Below, piece by piece: positions 1 to 5,529 of a stretch of DNA of 6,152 nt. Origin of the DNA: Proteobacteria bacterium UBA1847 (GTDB taxonomy: Bacteria > Pseudomonadota > Gammaproteobacteria > Steroidobacterales > Woeseiaceae); the NCBI GenBank assembly GCA_002338605.1, contig DDIP01000377.1, positions 1 to 6,152 of the forward strand, written 5' to 3'. Under the pieces are notes generated by a model. The model ran no database searches and was not told the origin of the DNA. It saw nothing but the letters and a program-made list of their open reading frames with translations. The translations under genes were made by a program, and so were the position numbers. The number at the start of each line of letters is the position of its first letter. The first letter of the stretch is position 1.

Positions 1-296
1 CATATCTCTTCTGACGGCGGAGCGGTGATGACACGCATGCCTGATTCTATGACTGTCGTACATGCCCGAAGGCGTTCGCCCTGCGCCGTCCACATCCAGC
101 AATCCTGACAGGCTCCCATCAGGCAAAATCCCGCTCTGGAGCCATCACCGAATTCCGAGAGTCGCAGCGTCGATTTATTGGTAAGGACAGCGACGATCAG
201 TGTATCCCCTTCCAGAGCGCTGCATGGTTCACCGTCTATTTCAAAATCGATTCGTTTCCGATCCATCGCAGCGATTCTGACAAAGCGGCCTGCCAT
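1..296 (-). CDS. 2Fe-2S ferredoxin-like small subunit of an amino-acid/amine dehydrogenase (3' end cut by window edge)
   Basis: Reading from ATG at 296 down to base 1 gives 98 uninterrupted codons with no stop, so the C-terminus lies outside the window. Cysteines at residues 58, 63, 66 and 79 form a C-x4-C-x2-C-x12-C pattern. This is the plant-type [2Fe-2S] binding signature of the small, soluble subunits (about 90-110 residues) in D-hydroxyproline dehydrogenase, opine/octopine oxidase and sarcosine-oxidase-like complexes. In those complexes it passes electrons between FAD subunits in the cytoplasm. A strong GAGGAG-type Shine-Dalgarno (complement of 303-310) precedes the ATG, which fixes the start. 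Partner FAD subunits would be expected to the left, outside the window. A broken FAD subunit of the right type lies at 2504-2791. Family assignment is firm; the physiological substrate is inferred. Confidence 0.85.
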   Translation of the reverse strand, partial: MAGRFVRIAAMDRKRIDFEIDGEPCSALEGDTLIVAVLTNKSTLRLSEFGDGSRAGFCLMGACQDCWMWTAQGERLRACTTVIESGMRVITAPPSEEI

Positions 297-549
297 CTTT
301 TACTCTCCTCGCCTTCGCTCAACAAGCCTAGTGTAAGTCACTGGCTACGGCATAAGCCGCTGGCTTATTCGCGGCAACAACAAAAGATACCTAATCTGCT
401 TTCGAGAATGGCATGAAATTAGCGACTTATCTGTTATTTCATAATCAGTGATGCGCGATCAGGTGCTCAGGAAATCGAGTATTGTCCTACAGCTTGTGTC
501 AGCGACAGCAGGTGATCGGCACTGGGAAGCGACCGGAGATGATCTGATC
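297..549. other. Divergent intergenic region between the 2Fe-2S gene and the M20 remnant
   Basis: This 253-base stretch separates two outward-reading genes, so it should hold promoters for both. For the minus-strand gene a weak pair is visible (TTGCCG then TTATGC, spacer about 16), overlapped by the inverted repeat at 352-368. For the plus strand only a CATAAT at 440-445 resembles a -10, with no good -35. An open frame from 448 runs into the M20 remnant, but its first 34 codons show nothing recognisable. I see no RNA gene here. Confidence 0.45.
352..368. promoter_or_regulatory. Inverted repeat, candidate operator (ATAAGCC-n3-GGCTTAT)
   Basis: This is a perfect 7-bp inverted repeat with a 3-base centre. 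It lies about 56 bases upstream of the 2Fe-2S gene start, inside the divergent region. Its place across a weak minus-strand -35/-10 pair is typical of an operator. There is no T-tract on either side, so it is not an intrinsic terminator. The cognate regulator is unknown; the Lrp/AsnC protein at 2802-3296 is one candidate, by inference only. Confidence 0.4.
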
Positions 550-896
550 ATGTCTCGAAAAGCGGCGGCTATTGACGACCTGGTGCCTCCCCTTGTGTCT
601 TTCCGGCGCGACATTCATGCCCACCCCGAACTGGCTACAACGAACGTCGGACCGCCGCCAAAATCGCAGAAGCGCTACTCGACCTCGGGCTGGATGTTCA
701 CAATGGCATCGGCGGAACCGGTATTGTCGCATCTCTCAAAGTCAGGAATTCGGCACGTACGATCGGCCTGCGGGCTGGCATGGATGCACTTCCGATCGAG
801 GAGGATACCGGCCTTCCGTATGCAAGTCGCAACCCGGGTGTCTTCCACGGATGCGGCCATGACGGTCATGTGACGATGTTACAGAGGCTACGTTGA
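550..896 (+). pseudogene. M20-family amidohydrolase (hippurate/N-acyl-amino-acid hydrolase type), frameshifted and 3'-truncated
   Basis: The 5' part, from ATG 550, encodes a typical M20 N-terminus containing FRRDIHAHPELA. Around base 636 the frame breaks. Restoring one missing base gives LAYNERRTAAKIAEALLDLG in the frame that then runs from 642 to the stop at 894-896. That second frame carries the family hallmarks RAGMDALPIEEDTGLPYAS and the metal-site motif GCGHDGH, followed by VTML. Intact relatives have about 380-400 residues and hydrolyse N-acyl amino acids with a binuclear metal centre. Here only about 115 survive, without the dimerisation domain or the remaining metal ligands, so the product cannot be active. 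M20-like coding may continue in a third frame to about 918 before it meets the RidA remnant. A weak GGAG lies 11 bases before ATG 550. Family call is very secure. Confidence 0.88.
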
Positions 897-920
897 ACCG
901 CGGCCAATTTTCGATTCCGA

Positions 921-1100
921 CTATACCTTTCCCAGGACGTCAGACGATTCGGGCGCATACGTACCATCCGGGTGGACGGGGAGCTGTCCTGACACATAAA
1001 CCAGCCCATTGCACACAGTAGCCTGCTCATAGTGGCCGCCTGGCCTGGAAGACTTATCGGTTAGGACCGTCGCGACCCAGGTAGCAAAATCGTCGTGCAT
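921..1100 (-). pseudogene. RidA (YjgF/YER057c/UK114) family protein, 3'-truncated remnant
   Basis: The ATG at 1100 shares its A with the TGA of the upstream PLP-enzyme gene (TGATG), which implies translational coupling. The 59-residue frame contains the RidA signature SRPGGHYEQA and GLVYVSGQLPVHPDG (about residues 18-46). It stops just after DVLGKV, close to the middle of the usual 115-130 residues. The C-terminal half, including the conserved catalytic arginine of imine deaminases, is missing. RidA proteins hydrolyse reactive 2-aminoacrylate and other imines released by PLP and flavin enzymes, which fits its place behind a D-serine dehydratase-like gene. The frame ends against the 3' end of the M20 fragment, and neither gene resumes. 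An alternative start at 1124 adds eight non-conserved residues. Confidence 0.83.
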
Positions 1101-2263
1101 CACCAACCCCGGAACCGCGGCCATTCGGCCTCGATGAATTGGCTACCATCTCGCACAACGTGGTAGGTGGCGTGCTGAGCCCCAGTGGCGCAGGCGTGAT
1201 TGGGCAAGATACGAAGGCGTGTGCCGATGGGCAGGTCCGGGAGACCGGCTGTTGATCCAGCACGCACTGCAACAACGCCATGTTCCTGGTTGGCGTCTAC
1301 CATGATCAGGTCACCACAGGGACTGCCATGTACGTCGCACACCAGGCCATACCCTTGGTCGACTCTCTGTTTGGCGGTGCCGCGGTCCCTGGACATCGCC
1401 ATCCAGCCAGCATCAACCAGGACCCAGCCCTTTCTCGGCTGGTGGCCAATGACCGTCGTCAATACGGATAGTGCAATATCGTCTACCTGGCAAACGTCGA
1501 GACCAGCCATCACCAGATCAAAGAATACGAACACGCCAGCCCTGACTTCTGTGACGCCCGTGAGGTTCCGACTGAAATGCGCGGTAGGTGTTGACCCGAC
1601 GCTGACAACAGGACAAGGTAAACCGGCGGCTCGCAGCGTACTTGCCGCCAGAACCACGGCTGCGCGTTCTTCCTCCGCACACTGCTCAAGCGCCTTGCTA
1701 CCGCGGGCACTGTAACTGCCGCCCGCATGGGTGAGGACACCTCGAAGTTCGGCGCCGTAATGGCTGAGTGCGTTGCCGATTTCGATCAGGCGCGCGGATT
1801 CGTCCGGCAGGACACCGGAACGATGACCGTCGCAATCGATCTCGATCAGGGCCGGGATACGTGTACCTGACTTGCGAGACGCGTCGCCAACCAGTCGTGC
1901 TTGTTCGACGGTGTCCAGAATGACCGTGAGGTCCACCCCCGATGCGCGCAACGCGACAACCCGATCGAGTTTTTGGGGTGCGATACCTACAGCGTAAAGG
2001 ATGTCGCGCACATCCGCGGCAGCGAACTGTTCGGCCTCCTTCAGTGTAGATACCGTCGCCGGTCCCGCATTGCTGGTCATGAGACAACGCGCCACTTCAA
2101 CTGACTTGCCGGTCTTGAGGTGAGGCCGTAGTTGGACACCGAGAGCTGCCAAGTGCGACTTGAGTCGATTGATATTGCGGTCCATACGGTCTGCATTGAG
2201 TATGAGGCTTGGCGTGTTAATCGTTTGTAGCGTAGGTTGCGGCGACACGGCTGATTCGACCAT
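1100..2263 (-). CDS. PLP-dependent D-serine dehydratase / D-threonine aldolase-like enzyme (fold-type III, DSD1 family)
   Basis: The 387-residue protein is full length for the family. An alanine-racemase-like N-terminal barrel comes first, with RPHLKTGK at 46-53, where K50 is the expected PLP lysine. Further barrel motifs are IDCDGHRSGV (142-151), LTHAGGSY (177-184) and the phosphate-binding GSTPT (223-227), followed by EVRAGVFVFFD (239-249). The C-terminal D-serine-dehydratase-like domain carries PNHACAT, with H356 and C358 at the metal-ligand positions. H-x-C matches the zinc site of eukaryotic-type D-serine dehydratase, whereas characterised D-threonine aldolases have H-x-D. The likely role is cytoplasmic deamination or cleavage of a D-3-hydroxy-amino acid. 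ATG 2263 follows an AGGAGGG Shine-Dalgarno at good spacing, downstream of a promoter at 2305-2332. The broken ridA gene overlaps its stop. The exact substrate is not determinable from sequence. Confidence 0.9.
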   Translation of the reverse strand: MVESAVSPQPTLQTINTPSLILNADRMDRNINRLKSHLAALGVQLRPHLKTGKSVEVARCLMTSNAGPATVSTLKEAEQFAAADVRDILYAVGIAPQKLDRVVALRASGVDLTVILDTVEQARLVGDASRKSGTRIPALIEIDCDGHRSGVLPDESARLIEIGNALSHYGAELRGVLTHAGGSYSARGSKALEQCAEEERAAVVLAASTLRAAGLPCPVVSVGSTPTAHFSRNLTGVTEVRAGVFVFFDLVMAGLDVCQVDDIALSVLTTVIGHQPRKGWVLVDAGWMAMSRDRGTAKQRVDQGYGLVCDVHGSPCGDLIMVDANQEHGVVAVRAGSTAGLPDLPIGTRLRILPNHACATGAQHATYHVVRDGSQFIEAEWPRFRGW

Positions 2264-2304
2264 CTGTCGTCCCTCCTGGCCTTCGGGGTTTCTGGCGGGC
2301 TGTG

Positions 2305-2332
2305 ATTATATGTCTCACAACAAAGCAAACAA
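2305..2332 (-). promoter_or_regulatory. Sigma70-type promoter for the PLP enzyme gene
   Basis: On the minus strand, TTGTTT (2332-2327) is followed after 16 bases by a perfect TATAAT (2310-2305). Transcription would start near 2298, giving a leader of about 35 bases that holds the AGGAGGG ribosome site. This is the best-looking promoter in the window. It suggests that the PLP enzyme and the ridA remnant form one short transcription unit, separate from the AsnC gene upstream. Confidence 0.6.
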
Positions 2333-2503
2333 CGCTCTTTTTGCCATGCGGACAAGTAGAAATACTCGCTGCGAACTTCTTCGACGCAATGTTCAGCTCT
2401 CGCAGTACGACCCGTGAGGACGTCCTCCGCCTCAACTCAGTTATCGATGGAAACTCGAATCCACGACAAGTCACAGGAAACTGCGGGGCGATCGTTAATT
2501 TAA
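2333..2503. other. Stretch without an intact gene; possible degraded 5' part of the FAD oxidoreductase remnant
   Basis: No frame here codes for a recognisable full protein. In the plus frame around 2395-2425 the residues STTREDV resemble the S-REDVGF stretch that normally precedes the C-terminal FAD motif in DadA/HcnC-type oxidoreductases. That frame differs from the one used at 2504, so any relation would need at least one frameshift. The resemblance is short and may be chance. Nothing else is seen. Confidence 0.3.
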
Positions 2504-2791
2504 GAACAGCTAAGCCAGTTGCGCCAGCTGCCAAGACTGGTGCCGGCATTCAGAAGTCTAAACGTCATTCGAGTATGGAGCGGCGTTGAGGCTTATACGC
2601 CGGATGGTTTGCCAGTGATTGGCCAGAGTGCACGGATCAACGGCCTTTACTATGCTTGTGGATTCTCGGGCGCCGGACACCAGCTTGGCCCCGGCGTCGG
2701 CGATGTTATCGCTGAGCTGATCGATACCGGGACGACGATTACACCCATCGAGGAGTTCGGGGTCGGGCGGTTCGATGAAAAGCAAGGGTAA
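2504..2791 (+). pseudogene. C-terminal remnant of a DadA/HcnC-type FAD-dependent D-amino-acid (hydroxyproline-type) dehydrogenase
   Basis: The open frame begins after an in-frame TAA at 2501 and runs 95 residues to the TAA at 2789. From about residue 15 it matches the end of the D-amino-acid oxidase (DAO) superfamily: LVPAF then LNVIRVWSGVEAYTPDGLPVIG, followed by GLYYACGFSGAGHQLGPGVG (the C-terminal FAD-contacting loop), AELI and GRF. Intact proteins have about 370-420 residues with an N-terminal GxGxxG Rossmann motif. That whole N-terminal part is absent, and no ATG or ribosome site suits this piece. The family includes the beta subunits that pair with small 2Fe-2S proteins such as the one at 1-296. 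It converges on the AsnC gene with 10 bases between the stops. It is a remnant, not a working gene. Confidence 0.87.
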
Positions 2792-2801
2792 TACTGCATG
2801 C

Positions 2802-3296
2802 CTACGTACGGCCCTTATCAATCAGGCTTTTCAACGGTACGAAGGGTTTTTCAACGGGCGACTTTATGACGATATAACTAAAGTATTTGTCAACTCCAAA
2901 ATCACCGGCAAGAATAGCTTCGATTACTCGCTGGTAGTGCGATACGCCGGTTGTGAGAAACTTTAGAAGATAATCGTAGCCGCCACTGATCAAGTGGCAC
3001 TCCATCACCTCTTCGACGCTTGCAATTTTTTGCTCAAAGCGCGCGAAATCAGACTGACGTTGCTTCTCCAAAGTTACCTCGGTGAGGATCGTCCTCGTCT
3101 CGATGAGTTTTGAAATGTCAACATGGGCGTTATAGCTGGTCAGGTATCCCTCTTTCTCCAGGCGTTTGACGCGTACGAGGCAGGGACTGGCGGATAACGA
3201 CACCGCCTCGGCCAGCTCAATATTCGTTATTCGGCCGAATTGCTGCAGGTGAGCAAGAATGTTGATGTCAATGCGGTCTAATTTGGCTAGGGACAT
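2802..3296 (-). CDS. Lrp/AsnC-family transcriptional regulator
   Basis: This 164-residue protein has the family's normal length and layout. An N-terminal winged helix-turn-helix spans about 5-55 (LDRIDINILAHLQQFGRIT, then ELAEAVSLSASPCLVRVKRL and EGYLTSY). A ligand-binding RAM domain spans about 68-145, with VMECHLISGGYDYLLKF (97-113) marking the effector pocket. Such proteins form dimers to octamers, bind amino acids, and control nearby amino-acid transport or catabolism genes as well as their own promoter. I chose ATG 3296 because translation from it gives the canonical N-terminus; the frame can be extended only to a TTG at 3311. No strong Shine-Dalgarno precedes it. The neighbouring D-amino-acid genes are plausible targets, by inference. 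It looks intact. Confidence 0.92.
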   Translation of the reverse strand: MSLAKLDRIDINILAHLQQFGRITNIELAEAVSLSASPCLVRVKRLEKEGYLTSYNAHVDISKLIETRTILTEVTLEKQRQSDFARFEQKIASVEEVMECHLISGGYDYLLKFLTTGVSHYQRVIEAILAGDFGVDKYFSYIVIKSPVEKPFVPLKSLIDKGRT

Positions 3297-3337
3297 TAAA
3301 GGTGCGCCCAATGGGTCGTAGCAAAACGTAGCGCCAG

Positions 3338-3343
3338 ATTTTA
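3338..3343 (-). promoter_or_regulatory. Possible -10 element of the AsnC-family gene
   Basis: TAAAAT on the minus strand matches the -10 consensus at five of six positions and lies about 42 bases before the ATG at 3296. No convincing -35 is seen at 16-18 bases. An 8-bp palindrome, CTCATGAG (3345-3352), lies just upstream and could be an autoregulation site. Both readings are weak. Confidence 0.3.
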
Positions 3344-3395
3344 CCTCATGAGCTAAGCCATGCGTGACTTCTATTTCTGGCCCCCGCAGCGGCCG

Positions 3396-4592
3396 TCAGA
3401 AATACTTTACCCAGGTCTTGTCGGTCTTGCGCTTGTATTGGCCGAACGCGCGCGTTGGGTAATACAGCATTAGCAAGAGGACCGCCGTGATTGCCCATAT
3501 CTGCCAGACGGAACCAATGTGATACAGGTCGCCCTCGTTGGGGCCAAGCGTCGCAAGCACCAGTCGATAAGAGAGCAGCAGGACATAGAGGTGCAGCGCG
3601 TAGATAAACATCGGTGCCTGTCCGAAAGTCTGCAGCACCCGGGTTACCGGATTATTCTTGGTGTCGAGCCACGACAATAGCAAGAGACTGGTGCCGAGTG
3701 TAAGTAACAGGAAGTCCAGAGACGGCGGGTACTTTGTGAAATTGAGCATCGACATAATGGTTTCAACCGCCGTGTCGCCTGCAGTCCAGGGCAGAGTTTC
3801 ACCGTAGATATTGAATCCGCGGAGTATTGCCAACAGCAGCAGGCAGCCACCGCCAAGCAGTAGCAACTTACGGGTTCGATCCTGCGGTTCGACCGTCGAG
3901 GCGTACAGAGGCCCAAGCGAGTAGCCGAGCAGAATGACACCGATCCACGGCAATGTTGGATAGGATATTTTCACTGTAATAGCATCACTGGCAAATAGAA
4001 CACCGCGATCGTGCAGTATGGTCCATAGCGAATAGCCGAACTCACCAGGTGCGAAATTGATCGGCTCCAGGGCGTTGTGGCCGAAGACGATCAGGAAGCC
4101 GAGCGCAGCGATCGCCCAATAAGGCAGGTACACCAGCACAGAAAGCGCGATCATGCTGAGCCCGATTGCCCAAATGACCTGCAGGTATATCGTCTCGGGC
4201 GGAAAGCCGCCGAACCAGGATTGATTGATCAGGACAATTTCCAGCACTACGAGAAAAAGCCCGCGAGTAAACAGAAAATGGCTTGGTGAGCGCTTCACAC
4301 CCTCCTTGGGGTTCGCATACAGCCAGGCGCCGAGACCCGCAAGGAAAACAAAAACCGGTGCGCAAAGATGGGCAGACAGTCGTGTAAAAAAGAGGCTGGT
4401 TGACACGATCTCGAGGTTGATTGGGTCTCCAACCAAAATGTGATAGAAAAACCGCTCGCGAACGTGGTCAACCGCCATCAAAACGATCACGAGCCCACGC
4501 ATGACGTCAATCGACGTAATTCGGACGCGACGAATTGCCTTAGTTGTCGTCGGGGTAGCGGTAGAGTCAACTGGCGCTGCGACTGTATTCAT
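3396..4592 (-). CDS. DUF1624 / heparan-alpha-glucosaminide N-acetyltransferase-like polytopic membrane protein
   Basis: The 398-residue inner-membrane protein has about ten hydrophobic segments. Family marks in order are SIDVMRGLVIVLMAVDHVRE (27-46), RLSAHLCAPVFVFLAG (71-86), YPTLPWIGVILLGYSLG (211-227), FTKYPPSLDFLLLTLG (285-300) and FGQAPMFIYALHLY (323-336). These match DUF1624, related to the HGSNAT/acyltransferase-3-like superfamily. Members are thought to move acyl groups across the membrane onto sugars or other acceptors, with histidines such as H43 and H74 as candidate catalytic residues. The substrate here is unknown. ATG 4592 is preferred over the further-upstream codon at 4622 because AGGAGC lies just before it. 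It is divergent from the secreted-protein genes at 4776-5916, and its C-terminus is basic (QYKRK). It appears intact. Confidence 0.88.
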   Translation of the reverse strand: MNTVAAPVDSTATPTTTKAIRRVRITSIDVMRGLVIVLMAVDHVRERFFYHILVGDPINLEIVSTSLFFTRLSAHLCAPVFVFLAGLGAWLYANPKEGVKRSPSHFLFTRGLFLVVLEIVLINQSWFGGFPPETIYLQVIWAIGLSMIALSVLVYLPYWAIAALGFLIVFGHNALEPINFAPGEFGYSLWTILHDRGVLFASDAITVKISYPTLPWIGVILLGYSLGPLYASTVEPQDRTRKLLLLGGGCLLLLAILRGFNIYGETLPWTAGDTAVETIMSMLNFTKYPPSLDFLLLTLGTSLLLLSWLDTKNNPVTRVLQTFGQAPMFIYALHLYVLLLSYRLVLATLGPNEGDLYHIGSVWQIWAITAVLLLMLYYPTRAFGQYKRKTDKTWVKYF

Positions 4593-4618
4593 TCGTGCTC
4601 CTGTGCGGCAAGGGATGG

Positions 4619-4640
4619 CCACGTATCAAATCTTACGTGG
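4619..4640. promoter_or_regulatory. Inverted repeat 1 in divergent promoter region (CCACGTA-n8-TACGTGG)
   Basis: Perfect 7-bp arms are separated by 8 bases, 22 bp in total, a size usual for a dimeric repressor or activator site. It lies 27 bases upstream of the DUF1624 start. It overlaps a possible minus-strand promoter (TTGTCA, 16-base spacer, GATACG). No T-run follows, which argues against a terminator. Confidence 0.45.
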
Positions 4641-4686
4641 GCATGACAAGGACGTGCTGCTGATTTTCGCCACGGATAATGTCACT

Positions 4687-4711
4687 CGTATCGTAGAGCG
4701 GGGTCGATACG
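4687..4711. promoter_or_regulatory. Inverted repeat 2 in divergent promoter region (CGTATCG-n11-CGATACG)
   Basis: This is a second perfect 7-bp inverted repeat, with an 11-base centre. It lies upstream of the extended -10 for the DUF4198 gene. Its left arm shares CGTATC with the left part of the first repeat 64 bases away. That could mean two sites for one regulator, although the rest of the arms differ. It is placed where an activator would sit for the plus-strand promoter. Confidence 0.4.
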
Positions 4712-4732
4712 GCATCAATAGCTGTACTTTCC

Positions 4733-4741
4733 TGATGTAAT
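4733..4741 (+). promoter_or_regulatory. Extended -10 promoter for the DUF4198 gene (TGATGTAAT)
   Basis: TGTAAT matches the -10 consensus at five of six positions and is preceded by the TGn extension. The -35 position (CATCAA) is poor, as is common for extended -10 or activator-dependent promoters. Transcription would begin near 4748, giving a leader of about 28 bases that holds the GGAGA ribosome site at 4766-4770. Confidence 0.45.
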
Positions 4742-4775
4742 TTGATCAGTCCAGCAATGAGCAATGGAGATAGAT

Positions 4776-5516
4776 ATGCGTGCATTAACCGTGGCTTTAC
4801 TTGGCGCGATATTCACTACAAGCCTTTTCCCAGGCGTGGCCAATGCACATGGCATCTGGTTTGCGGAACGATCAAAACAGCTCGCCGTGATCTACGGTGT
4901 TGGCGCCGACGATCTGAATATGGTGCAACGATTGCCGAAAATTGTGGATATAGCGGCATACGACGTGCTGCAACAGCCAGTCGCAACGTCGCTGCGAGCG
5001 TCTGAGTTCCTCGTCGTTGTCAATACCGATGAGCATCCGGCTATTGTGGCGGCAGTTCTGGATAACGGCTATTGGAGCAAGACTGCGGACGGTGAATGGA
5101 TTGCTGCAGGGCGCGATGAAGTTCCGGACGCGGTACTCAGTGAGAAAACCATTAAGTATGCGGTGCACTTGCGCAGCGCATTGGCAGAGCCGCTCGGTCC
5201 CTTACCGAAACAAACCCTGCAAATCGTGCCTGACGACGCGATTCTGCCCGATATGATGGGTGACGAGTTGCAGCTCACCGTACTGTACGATGGTAAGCCG
5301 GCCGCCGGGGCGCGCGTGATAGTTGATTTTGTCAATGATCCCGACGGCGAAAGAATCGTAACCGGCGACGATGGGCGGGTAACTATCAATATTCGTAATC
5401 AGGGTTTGAATGTCATTGGGGCTTTGTTCGATGCACCATCGACCGAACCCAAGAAAATAGACAAGATCGAAGCCATGGCAACACTGTCGTTCGTGCTGCC
5501 GCACGAGCCAGAATAA
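4776..5516 (+). CDS. Secreted DUF4198-type protein, putative metal-related periplasmic protein
   Basis: The 246-residue protein starts with a Sec signal peptide (MRALTVALLGAIFTTSLFPG) and a likely cleavage site after ANA at 24. The mature protein would therefore begin HGIWF. The later part contains an Ig-like, carboxypeptidase-regulatory-type segment: VLYDGKPAAGARV (169-181) followed by TGDDGRVTI (196-204). This is the typical end of DUF4198 proteins, a family linked with nickel/cobalt uptake and other metal-related loci. ATG 4776 is chosen over ATG 4764 because GGAGA lies 5 bases before it and the signal peptide then starts cleanly. It is followed after 13 bases by a second secreted-protein gene, surely in one operon. 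The DUF4198 assignment rests on the signal peptide, the AHG start and the Ig-like tail. The metal is unknown. Confidence 0.75.
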   Translation: MRALTVALLGAIFTTSLFPGVANAHGIWFAERSKQLAVIYGVGADDLNMVQRLPKIVDIAAYDVLQQPVATSLRASEFLVVVNTDEHPAIVAAVLDNGYWSKTADGEWIAAGRDEVPDAVLSEKTIKYAVHLRSALAEPLGPLPKQTLQIVPDDAILPDMMGDELQLTVLYDGKPAAGARVIVDFVNDPDGERIVTGDDGRVTINIRNQGLNVIGALFDAPSTEPKKIDKIEAMATLSFVLPHEPE

Positions 5517-5529
5517 GAGGAAGTCGAAG

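Noticed and set aside
448..873. 141-codon open frame taken as one intact protein
   Set aside because: Only its middle part is M20-like. After base 636 the conserved M20 sequence moves to another frame, so the rest of this frame is not a real product.
1200..1715. 171-codon plus-strand open frame
   Set aside because: It is antisense to the well-supported PLP enzyme, has low-complexity composition and no family resemblance; it is a shadow of the minus-strand gene.
2217..2549. 110-codon minus-strand open frame upstream of the PLP enzyme
   Set aside because: It overlaps the PLP gene's start, ribosome site and promoter, shows no recognisable domain and covers the FAD relic antisense.
3297..3311. 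TTG at 3311 as start of the AsnC-family gene
   Set aside because: It would add five non-conserved residues; ATG 3296 gives the canonical N-terminus for the family.
3370..3395. GC-rich stretch after the DUF1624 stop as a terminator
   Set aside because: Only short 3-4 bp pairings can be formed around the GGCC boxes and no T-run follows on the minus strand.
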